The translations under genes were made by a program, and so were the position numbers. The notes under the pieces were generated by a model, which was not told where the DNA came from, made no database searches, and was given only the letters and a program-made list of their open reading frames with translations. Shown here one piece after another: positions 23,812 to 30,720 of a stretch of 30,720 nt of DNA (position 1 is its first letter; each line of letters opens with the position of its first letter). Source of the DNA: Methylococcaceae bacterium (GTDB lineage Bacteria; Pseudomonadota; Gammaproteobacteria; Methylococcales; Methylomonadaceae); assembly GCA_005779525.1 (NCBI GenBank), contig SXIZ01000312.1, positions 1-30,720 on the forward strand, written 5' to 3'.

Positions 23812-24498
23812 ATGGAAATTGGTTTACAGATAAAAATGAATGAAAAATTATTTCTGAGAAACCCAGAGCAATCGGAACTCGGAAAGAAAATCATCATGCA
23901 CAGCATTCAGTTAATTCATAAAGATGGCTTTGAGGCTTTTACCTTCAAAAAGCTAGCTGAAAGCGTTGGCACTACAGAAGCCAGCGTGTATCGCTATTTT
24001 GAAAACAAACATCGTTTGCTCATTTACATTGCTGCTTGGTATTGGACTTGGTTGCACTATCAGGTCATTTATCAAACGCATAATATTGAAGATCCTGTGG
24101 TCAAGTTAAAAAAAATCATTAAATTATTGTCCACCACTGTGACGGACGATCTGAAGACCAGTTATATTGAGGAAAGTCTTTTACATCAGATTATCATTAC
24201 CGAAGGCACGAAAACTTACTTAACCAAACGCGTTTCAGAGGACAATAAAGACAAGTTATTTAAGCCATACAAAGACCTATGTAACCATATTGCCAATATT
24301 ATCTTGGAGTACAACCCGGATTACCACTACCCAAAATCTTTAGCGTCGACCATCATTGAAATTGCGCATTTCCAAAATTTTTTTAGAGAACATCTGCCGT
24401 CATTAACGGATTTTAACGAGCTAAATTGCGATTGCACCCCTGTTACCTTTCTGGAGGATATGCTGTTTCGGGTATTGCGCAAGGAGTATGTGGAGTAG
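23812..24498 (+). CDS. TetR/AcrR-family transcriptional regulator
   Basis: A 228-residue regulator with an N-terminal TetR helix-turn-helix at about residues 27-70: IIMHSIQLIHKDGFEAFTFK, then LAESVGTTEASVYRYFENKH, the family recognition pattern. The C-terminal all-helical ligand domain is not conserved with any subgroup I recognise. AGAGG precedes the ATG at 23812; a second in-frame ATG at 23836 is possible. It is divergent from the ABC-HlyD-TolC operon, so it probably represses that operon and itself; the inducer is unknown. Confidence 0.87.
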   Translation: MEIGLQIKMNEKLFLRNPEQSELGKKIIMHSIQLIHKDGFEAFTFKKLAESVGTTEASVYRYFENKHRLLIYIAAWYWTWLHYQVIYQTHNIEDPVVKLKKIIKLLSTTVTDDLKTSYIEESLLHQIIITEGTKTYLTKRVSEDNKDKLFKPYKDLCNHIANIILEYNPDYHYPKSLASTIIEIAHFQNFFREHLPSLTDFNELNCDCTPVTFLEDMLFRVLRKEYVE

Positions 24499-24617
24499 CT
24501 GTTGCTACTACTGGCAGGCTGATAAATAGTCAAATTAACTAGAAAATATTTTTTAGCAGCATGTTGTGATTGCCATGTTTTTGGGACGCGCTTTTGCTAG
24601 GATAGCGAGCTTAATTT

Positions 24618-24666
24618 TGAAGCACAGATCTTCGAGGTCCAGGAAAGTTTCAATTCCAGTGCTTCA
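24618..24666 (+). ncRNA. Possible structured leader before the HAD gene
   Basis: The sequence can form a three-way junction: outer stem TGAAGCAC (24618-24625) / GTGCTTCA (24659-24666), inner stem GATC/GGTC around a TTCGA loop (24627-24639), and inner stem GGAA/TTCC (24642-24657). It ends 34 bases before the HAD ATG, which lacks a normal ribosome site. No known riboswitch class is recognised. This is a fold seen by eye, with short inner stems. Confidence 0.3.
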
Positions 24667-24700
24667 GGGGACGTAAACGCTAAATAAATTCCATTCACTT

Positions 24701-25321
24701 ATGACACACGCAAACATTGAAGCATTGGTATTCGATCTGGGAGGGGTGCTGATTGATATCGATTTCAATCGGGTTTTTGCCCATTGGCAACAAATTTCCA
24801 GTTTGACGCTCTCCGAAATTCAGGCGAAATACACGCATGATCAAGCTTATCAACAACATGAGCGCGGCGAAATTAGTGCGACTGAATATTTTGAATATTT
24901 ACGCGAGCATTTACAGCTCCAAGATAATCTTCCCGAGATTGCTGCCGGATGGAATGCCATTTTTGTGGGTGAGATCAGTGCTACGCTGGATTTAGTCGCT
25001 CAAGTAGGGCAGCACTATCCTTGTTATGCATTCAGTAATACCAATGCCATTCATCAGCATGTGTGGTCTAGCCGTTTTCCACGTTTACACGAACTTTTTA
25101 AACAAATTTTTGTATCTTCGGAAATGGGGCTGCGTAAACCTGATTTAAAGGCATTTACTTATGTCGCCGACGCAATTGGGGTGGCGCCTGAATCGATACT
25201 TTTCTTTGATGATATGCCCGAAAATATTCAAGGGGCAAAAGCTGCGGGGTTTGCTGCTGTCCAGGTACAAGCTACTGCAGATGTTAAAGCAGCGTTAGTG
25301 AAACTGGGTTGTCTGCTCTAG
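24701..25321 (+). CDS. HAD-superfamily hydrolase, YihX-like
   Basis: A 206-residue HAD phosphatase of subfamily IA: nucleophile motif FDLGGVLIDIDFNR (D12), motif II AFSNTN (S112), motif III lysine K146 in LRKPDL, and motif IV FFDDMPEN (D170, D171). The Gly at the second motif-I position and the DIDFNR stretch match E. coli YihX, an alpha-D-glucose-1-phosphate phosphatase, but substrate cannot be read from sequence. No Shine-Dalgarno sequence is visible in the 12 bases before the ATG. Confidence 0.85.
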   Translation: MTHANIEALVFDLGGVLIDIDFNRVFAHWQQISSLTLSEIQAKYTHDQAYQQHERGEISATEYFEYLREHLQLQDNLPEIAAGWNAIFVGEISATLDLVAQVGQHYPCYAFSNTNAIHQHVWSSRFPRLHELFKQIFVSSEMGLRKPDLKAFTYVADAIGVAPESILFFDDMPENIQGAKAAGFAAVQVQATADVKAALVKLGCLL

Positions 25322-25343
25322 GCCTGGTGCGTATTAAGCAATA

Positions 25344-25371
25344 ACCGTAATCGCTTTTCAGTGATTACGGT
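25344..25371. terminator. Bidirectional hairpin after the HAD gene
   Basis: A 12-bp stem ACCGTAATCGCT / AGTGATTACGGT (one G-U pair) with loop TTTC, between the converging HAD and di-haem peroxidase genes. Strong hairpin, no long T-tract on either side. Confidence 0.6.
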
Positions 25372-25393
25372 CTAATGCTGTCTATACTGGTAT

Positions 25394-27589
25394 TTAATCA
25401 GCAAGATTGTCTTCAAAGTTGCGTTGCGGTGTGTCGGTACCTTGCTTACCGACTGCGGGCAAGACCACTAATTCGTCTTGTGCCAAGTTGGGCGCAATAA
25501 AATTGCCTGGATTCACTACCGCATCGTTTCCAGAATGCCCATGACCAATAATGAGTTCTGGATGGTCAAACGGGGCTTTTTCCAATCTAACGCGCTCATC
25601 GGTCAAGGTGGTTAAAAATGCAATTAAATCGGCGCGTGCTGACTGATCAAATTGCAAAGTAGAAATTGGAATCAGGAACGAGTGTTTAAAATCACTGTCA
25701 AAATTTGTGCCACGGCTATAAAAGGTAATAACTTGTTCCAGGGTTGCCATGCCACCATTGTGCATGTAAGGACTGGTTAACGTAATATTGCGTAAGCTAG
25801 GTACTTTAAATGCGCCTTGCGTAGCTTTTGCCAAGCGTCGGGTATTCGGATCAGCCAATGCCGCAGCCGCCGCTGTGCGGGTTGGGATATAGGCGATGCT
25901 GGCGCCATATTGCAGATTAACACAGGCTTGATTACCGTTTGGATCGGCTTGAATGCTTCCTGCTTCCTCCGAATTGAAATAATTATTCAATCCTACGCGG
26001 GGTTGGTCGTCGGTTAATTGCCGCGCTAAAGGTTTAATAAAATCACAACTACGGATTCTTTCGCTGGTATCGACGACTTTTTGGGTGTCGCCTGCCAAGT
26101 AGGCGAGGTATTGATCCGTAAATGAATATGGGTGACCAAAGGGATCTGTAGCTGCAAGTCCTGGATCACCGTTAACGTCCGTGACCCCGGTATTAAAAAA
26201 GCCAAAATCCATAAAGCGTGTCACAAAATTAGTCATCACATCATGATTAATTGTATTACGGCTAATACCACCTTCGCGTGCCGCGGTTAGCGTGCCAAAC
26301 GCTTTCGGGTTATTTTCGACCATCATGGCATTGGTAACGATGGCTGCAGAAGTTAAAGCTGGGCCTGCGTGGCAAAAATTACAATGGAAATCAACAAATA
26401 AGTCAAAGCCATGTTGCGCGGCAGCAGATAAATTCGTAGGACGAGCGTTTTCATCGCGCGTGGCGCGATCAAATGGCGCGTCATCTGAAATTAAGGTGCT
26501 GAGATACATTTGCATGGATAAGCCAAAGAACATACTAAAATTGGCTTCCATTTGGGTATAGTTTAATTCTCCAGCGGGATTGGCTATTTTAATGATGTCG
26601 GTAGCTTGCCAATACTTAGCATTAAAAGCCTTTTGTATCATCGTGGCATAGCGAGTATTTAATCCGGCTTGCAGTTTGCCTTGAGTGAAGACACCCAAAA
26701 CACTATCTTCAGGATGAACTTTTTGCAGGGCTAGCGGCTGGCGGGAAAGTAATTTGCGACCCAAATCGGGGAATGTTCTTTGTTTACAGGACATTTCCAA
26801 GTCATTCAATGGCGGTGCCACGGACAAGGAGGCTAACGAAGCATTGATAAGGTGCAAGCGTTGTTTGCTTAAAGTTTGAGTGTTATCTTTGACCCATACT
26901 CCAGCGTCGGGATCGCGCTCGCCCCAGTTATTACTGCCGTTAAACACATTATTAGCTCGGCCATCCCAAAAATTTCGGTGATTAAATATTGAATTAATGA
27001 CCGTCGGGGTGTTTCTGGGCTCAACTTGACGGTTATTAACTGCGCCTACATGAAAGATCGGGTCGGCTGGATGCTCACAACTATCAATTAAAGGCTTGAT
27101 TGCAGAGACTTGTTTAAAATTAGCAGAAAATGTCCCCGAGGAAGACACGACATCATCGCTATCAAAACTGACCCCGCTGCTTTTGTCAAAAGGGTTATTA
27201 AATTGATGTATCGGAAAGTCACGCTTATTTAAAGTGTAATTGGGACCGCCCGCATTTCCCGATGCAGTTTTCTCAAACGTTATTCCAGATGCCTGCGGGC
27301 TTTTTAATCCTGGATTTAGCTGATTTTTTACCCGGCTATCTGCGCCTGCATGAAAGTGACAGGAGGCGCACGCAATCCCATCACTCCCCACATTCATGTC
27401 CCAAAAGAGTGCTTTCCCTAATGCTATGGCCATGGATTTATCGACTACAATCGGATCGGTACCATCCGTGAGTCCGGGGACAGGAGGGATGGGGGCACCT
27501 TTAAGCGAGACGGGGAGTGGTCCATGGGCGAAGCTCGATTGAGCTAGCCATAAACCAAAGTTTAGGGACAGAATTTTAACTAGACGCAT
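25394..27589 (-). CDS. Surface di-haem cytochrome c peroxidase (CorB/SACCP-like, MauG superfamily)
   Basis: A 731-residue exported protein with a signal peptide (cleavage near SSFAHG, about 21). Two haem c sites are present: C74-A-S-C77-H78 in GIACASCHFHAGAD, and C403-N-F-C406-H407 in FHCNFCHAGPAL; the distal MHNGGMATLEQV region is typical of the peroxidase/MauG superfamily. Bacterial peroxidases are usually about 330 residues; this long form matches the surface-associated peroxidase of methanotrophs (SACCP beside MopE, CorB beside CorA). It follows the CorA-like gene by 48 bases on the same strand. A role in copper-limited surface redox chemistry is inferred; the substrate is unknown. Confidence 0.82.
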   Translation of the reverse strand: MRLVKILSLNFGLWLAQSSFAHGPLPVSLKGAPIPPVPGLTDGTDPIVVDKSMAIALGKALFWDMNVGSDGIACASCHFHAGADSRVKNQLNPGLKSPQASGITFEKTASGNAGGPNYTLNKRDFPIHQFNNPFDKSSGVSFDSDDVVSSSGTFSANFKQVSAIKPLIDSCEHPADPIFHVGAVNNRQVEPRNTPTVINSIFNHRNFWDGRANNVFNGSNNWGERDPDAGVWVKDNTQTLSKQRLHLINASLASLSVAPPLNDLEMSCKQRTFPDLGRKLLSRQPLALQKVHPEDSVLGVFTQGKLQAGLNTRYATMIQKAFNAKYWQATDIIKIANPAGELNYTQMEANFSMFFGLSMQMYLSTLISDDAPFDRATRDENARPTNLSAAAQHGFDLFVDFHCNFCHAGPALTSAAIVTNAMMVENNPKAFGTLTAAREGGISRNTINHDVMTNFVTRFMDFGFFNTGVTDVNGDPGLAATDPFGHPYSFTDQYLAYLAGDTQKVVDTSERIRSCDFIKPLARQLTDDQPRVGLNNYFNSEEAGSIQADPNGNQACVNLQYGASIAYIPTRTAAAAALADPNTRRLAKATQGAFKVPSLRNITLTSPYMHNGGMATLEQVITFYSRGTNFDSDFKHSFLIPISTLQFDQSARADLIAFLTTLTDERVRLEKAPFDHPELIIGHGHSGNDAVVNPGNFIAPNLAQDELVVLPAVGKQGTDTPQRNFEDNLAD

Positions 27590-27637
27590 AAATTACCTCA
27601 AGCTGCTGGTCGTTAAGTTTGGATTAACTGGGGTCAA

Positions 27638-28831
27638 CTAATTCAGTGCACTGATCTGTTCTAGGCGGAACGTATATGCACCAATATTTTGTAATTGCGC
27701 GCTATAGTCTTTTCCTGATACGCGTATGCGTGGAATGGTGAGGCGGGTTGATTCCAGATCATAGGTAGCAGAGTAGGGTAGTGATCCGGCGGATATGGCT
27801 TCTGAAGCAAGCAGTTTGAAGGTATTGTCAACTTGTAACTGTAATTGCACCCGATAGTGTAAATTTTGTAATTGCACATCGGGTAAGGTCACGATTTGCG
27901 TGGCAGAATCGTAACTCGCCGAGTTGTCAACGGTCAGTGCAGGCGCGGGTTGTACAGTAAAGGTAAATTGTGTACCAATACCGCAAACTGTTTTGGGAGT
28001 CGGCGTGGTCGCACAACTTCCTCCAGTCGCAATTAGATAATTTCCAGCTTTTAGGCCATAGAGTGTCATGCTCGCTGAGTCGGCTGAGGTGCCGCTCATT
28101 TGCTCGCCTTGTAAAAAATAATGATTAGTGTAACTGGTACTCGAGGCAGAGGGATTAGTTAACCAAAGTTTACTGCTAGTATTTAATTCCCCGTGGGAAA
28201 CGTTATCTAAGACTGATTTGCCTGACAACGTTTGCGGATCGCCTGCTAAAGGGTCAACCCGGTTATCTAAGGTATAGCTTGGGCCTGCATTAACATAGCC
28301 TATCCAACCTTCATGCCCATTCAAAACGCCAACGCGTCGGAAAGTTTCGTTGACATCTAGTTTATCTTTAGCACCTTCAACATTGATAGCGTCTTCATTG
28401 GGACCGCGGGTAGGATTCCAGCCGTGCTGACCAAATGCTAATTCGGGAGACAGCTTAGCGGTGCCTGCCGTCCATAGGGCAAAAGCTGGGTTATCGATGG
28501 CAGCGGCACCGACATTCGCTAAATTGCCTTGGCCAGTCATGGTCAATTGCACGTCGAAATTTTTGCCCTCGCTGATATCTTTGGCTGTGCCGACGGTCAA
28601 CGTTAAAAATTGTGCTGAATGGGTCCAGCCTTGATTAAGCGCGCCATAATCAGCAAATGCTTTAAAAGGCGTAATGCTGGTGATCGTGATAGCAGTACCA
28701 CTATACACACCTAGATTGGTGGCTTCTTTAATTCCTGCATACCCAGTTACAGGGGTGCTGAGTATTGGAAATGTGCCTAAAGCCAGAAAAATAGCCTGCG
28801 GTAGTTTAATAATGGGGAATGGTATGTTCAT
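27638..28831 (-). CDS. Secreted CorA/MopE-like copper-associated protein
   Basis: A 397-residue protein with a signal-like N-terminus (cleavage probably after TGYA, about 32). The key stretch is GALNQGWTHSAQFLTL (W69-x-H71), the same W-x-H arrangement as in MopE, where the Trp becomes kynurenine and with two His binds copper. Candidate second ligands are H136 (FGQHGW) and H173 (GHEGWIGYVNAG). The C-terminal 130 residues are beta-rich repeats (VTLPDVQLQNLHYRVQLQLQ) without known match. CorA and MopE are copper-repressed surface proteins of methanotrophs, each encoded beside a di-haem peroxidase, as here. Family assignment is from memory and context. The start ATG lacks a clear ribosome site. 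Confidence 0.6.
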   Translation of the reverse strand: MNIPFPIIKLPQAIFLALGTFPILSTPVTGYAGIKEATNLGVYSGTAITITSITPFKAFADYGALNQGWTHSAQFLTLTVGTAKDISEGKNFDVQLTMTGQGNLANVGAAAIDNPAFALWTAGTAKLSPELAFGQHGWNPTRGPNEDAINVEGAKDKLDVNETFRRVGVLNGHEGWIGYVNAGPSYTLDNRVDPLAGDPQTLSGKSVLDNVSHGELNTSSKLWLTNPSASSTSYTNHYFLQGEQMSGTSADSASMTLYGLKAGNYLIATGGSCATTPTPKTVCGIGTQFTFTVQPAPALTVDNSASYDSATQIVTLPDVQLQNLHYRVQLQLQVDNTFKLLASEAISAGSLPYSATYDLESTRLTIPRIRVSGKDYSAQLQNIGAYTFRLEQISALN

Positions 28832-29167
28832 CGTCTATGTTCATCTAAAAGATTTAAGCATCCAAGCTATTATTGAGATTAGCTTATAATTGGGTTTGTA
28901 GTAAAAAACTCAACTAATTCCATTTACTCAGTATTTAGCGTCAGGAGAGGATATATATAAAATTATGCTAAATTTAATACTATATAGTTGCGTATATTAT
29001 CGGAAAAAGCATAACAGTTCTAGCTAAAGTCTTATATAAAATTTTTGCAATGGCTAGGGTCTGGTTTCTGAAATTTAAGTGTGAATTATTCTGTTCAAGA
29101 GCCAGCTAAAGATTCTTGAAGCGATATATATTGTTATTATCTTAATAATATCTTCGTATTGACTCAA
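28832..29167. promoter_or_regulatory. AT-rich upstream region of the CorA-like gene
   Basis: A 336-base gap with no credible gene. Near the CorA-like start, inverted arms AAGCTA (28864-28869) and TAGCTT (28880-28885) flank ten bases; the right arm overlaps a minus-strand TATAAG (28883-28888), a possible -10, with TTGAGT about 19 bases further upstream. This could be an operator. The rest (about 28920-29160) is AT-rich with nothing recognisable. Confidence 0.4.
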
Positions 29168-30720
29168 TTAATCATATCCAAACTCCTCAATAAACCGCCG
29201 TAATTCCGGCAAGACCGGAGCAAAATGCTGACTATAATGTTGCCATCGGTTAATTGCAGATGTATATATTGGTTGATTGACGGCGCTAAAACTCGGCGTG
29301 GCAATATAGCGACCAGACACTTGCGTATAAAACTGGGTGCAGTTAGGGTGCCATGCCAAACCTAAAAATTTAAAGAGTTGTCGAAAAGTAGTCTCAAATG
29401 CACTGACGGTGTCTTCATAGCGCAGCGTAAAGACCTCTGGGGCTATATGTGGCTGCATTGCCAACCAGTAATCCATGATTGCAGCGTATTGTTGAGCGAT
29501 TCCAGTCCAAGTAAACAAATTAACGGTTACGGGTGAGGGATTAAAAGCCTGCATAAAACAACTGAGACACACATCCCGTGGATCACGCAATGCAAAAATG
29601 ATTTTGGCATCGGGAAAAAGCAAACTGATCAGCCCAATTTCAATCGTGTTAAGCGCCATTTTATCGATAAAGACGTTATTTAGTACATTATTCCCATATT
29701 TATTAATAACTTGCTGCCAGTAGCATTGGCGTAATTGCTTAACCTGTTGCAAAGTGAGTTGCTGTAACAAACTTGGAATATCTTCGTTAGAGTGCGTGAT
29801 TTGACGCAATTCCTTAAGCACGGTAGTGATAAAGGGCTCTTCGTTGGAGGTGATGATCTCTGGGTGTGCTGCTAAAACTTGCTCGGCTAACGTGGTACCT
29901 GAACGCAAAAAACCTAATAAAAATATAGGGGTAGGTAAGTGGTCGTCAGATAATAACGCTATTGGCCAGCGCCTGAATAGTTCTGGGGTAAAGCCGGATT
30001 GATAGCTTTTTAGGGTCGCAAAAACGCTCTCTGCGGGGATTGCTTGGATAGCGGGTAAGGTTAAGTGCTGCCGTCCTGCAGAGCAAAAAGCCCTAAACGC
30101 CTGCTCGTATTGCCCTAATTGATCAAAGACCTTGCCGAGCTCTAATGTAGCGCGGGCTGTTTGCGCGGGGTCCTGAGACACCTGCAGGATGTGTTCTAAG
30201 CGTTGCTGTGCTAAAGCTAGTCGTCCAGTGCGACTTTCTAAAATGGCCAATAAAATATTACAGCCTGGTTCATCGGGCAATAATTTGCATGCCTGAGTCG
30301 CATAATCTAGCGCTTCCTGGTCTCGGTGGCTGCGGCTATAACAGAGCGCAAGATTGTTCAGTGCGGCTGCATGTTCAGGTGATAGCTGGACAGCGGTTTC
30401 GGCTAAGGATAACGCCTGCGGTAGATCCCCCCAATGGAGTAATTGCAGACTTAAATCAATCAGGGTTTTAACGGAATCCCCTGGCTTAAGCGTTTGAGCT
30501 AATCGCTGTGCCGCTTGTTTTAGATACTGTAGCCCTTCGACCGTGTTTTGCCGCCAACACAGGCACTGACCCAGGCCTGCTAGTGCTTCGGGATGGTTAG
30601 GATCTAAGGCAAGCAGTGCTTGAAAGTAGCGCTCAGCCTGTTGCAAATTGCCATTATTAACTGCAATACGTGCTTGTTTTAATAATTCGCTGCCTGGGTT
30701 AACAGAAGGAATTTTGCCGC
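29168..30720 (-). CDS. TPR-sulfotransferase (5' end beyond the window)
   Basis: The frame is open from 30720 with no start inside the last 74 bases (it reads SELLKQARIAVNNGNLQQAE before the first repeat), so the N-terminus lies outside. At least four TPR repeats (YFQALLALDPNHPEALAGLG; HAAALNNLALCYSRSHRDQE, and others) are fused to a C-terminal sulfotransferase domain. The PAPS 5'-phosphosulfate loop is FLLGFLRSGTTLAEQVL and the 3'-phosphate region is FALRDPRDVCLSCF. The domain would transfer sulfate from PAPS to a protein, glycan or lipid; the acceptor is unknown. It ends 336 bases upstream of the CorA-like gene, same strand, but appears to be a separate unit. Confidence 0.87.
   Translation of the reverse strand, partial: GKIPSVNPGSELLKQARIAVNNGNLQQAERYFQALLALDPNHPEALAGLGQCLCWRQNTVEGLQYLKQAAQRLAQTLKPGDSVKTLIDLSLQLLHWGDLPQALSLAETAVQLSPEHAAALNNLALCYSRSHRDQEALDYATQACKLLPDEPGCNILLAILESRTGRLALAQQRLEHILQVSQDPAQTARATLELGKVFDQLGQYEQAFRAFCSAGRQHLTLPAIQAIPAESVFATLKSYQSGFTPELFRRWPIALLSDDHLPTPIFLLGFLRSGTTLAEQVLAAHPEIITSNEEPFITTVLKELRQITHSNEDIPSLLQQLTLQQVKQLRQCYWQQVINKYGNNVLNNVFIDKMALNTIEIGLISLLFPDAKIIFALRDPRDVCLSCFMQAFNPSPVTVNLFTWTGIAQQYAAIMDYWLAMQPHIAPEVFTLRYEDTVSAFETTFRQLFKFLGLAWHPNCTQFYTQVSGRYIATPSFSAVNQPIYTSAINRWQHYSQHFAPVLPELRRFIEEFGYD

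Noticed and set aside
28965..29027. Short ORF of 20 codons with AGGAGAGG upstream
   Set aside because: The ribosome site is 14 bases from the ATG, too far, and the AT-rich translation has no recognisable features.

Overview
The window looks like chromosomal DNA of a gammaproteobacterial methanotroph (order Methylococcales or close). This is inferred from gene content, not from a marker gene. The strongest pointers are a secreted protein with a W-x-H motif next to a 731-residue di-haem cytochrome c peroxidase, which resembles the copper-repressed CorA/CorB and MopE/SACCP pairs of methanotrophs. A periplasmic binding protein of the PQQ-alcohol-dehydrogenase-associated type and the style of the dispersed palindromic repeats agree with this. 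dapA-bamC, purL, serB, feoABC and HigBA-type genes are ordinary for Gammaproteobacteria.

Layout. 1-120: nested inverted repeats. 163-2465 (+): a secreted TPR protein translationally coupled to a HupE/UreJ-type membrane protein with an N-terminal EF-hand-like loop. 2629-5422 (-): feoA-feoB-feoC for ferrous iron uptake behind a good Fur-box match; feoB is interrupted by one in-frame TGA between its GTPase and permease parts. 5635-5742: likely remnant of an XRE regulator. 5807-6417 (-): HigBA-like toxin-antitoxin pair with a palindromic operator over an apparently leaderless promoter. 6454-8435 (-): an SDR without the catalytic Tyr, an Smr-domain protein and a TlpA-like thioredoxin. 8532-8795: a cluster of palindromic repeats. 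8864-12899 (+): phosphoserine phosphatase, PQQ-type periplasmic binding protein and a chemoreceptor. 13015-18614 (+): dapA, bamC (short) and purL. 18722-23619 (-): an operon of ABC protein, HlyD-like adaptor, TolC-like outer membrane protein and a small membrane protein, with a divergent TetR regulator at 23812-24498. 24701-25321 (+): YihX-like HAD phosphatase with a structured leader. 25394-28831 (-): CorA-like/CorB-like pair. 29168-30720 (-): TPR-sulfotransferase cut by the window end.

How the genes work together. FeoA, FeoB and FeoC form one uptake system. The export operon has the parts list of a tripartite type I secretion or efflux machine, but every ATP-handling motif of its ABC subunit is degenerate, so it cannot be a standard ATP-driven exporter on its own. 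That operon, the split feoB and the CorA/CorB-like pair are the three places most worth following up. No tRNA, rRNA, CRISPR array, transposase or phage gene was seen.
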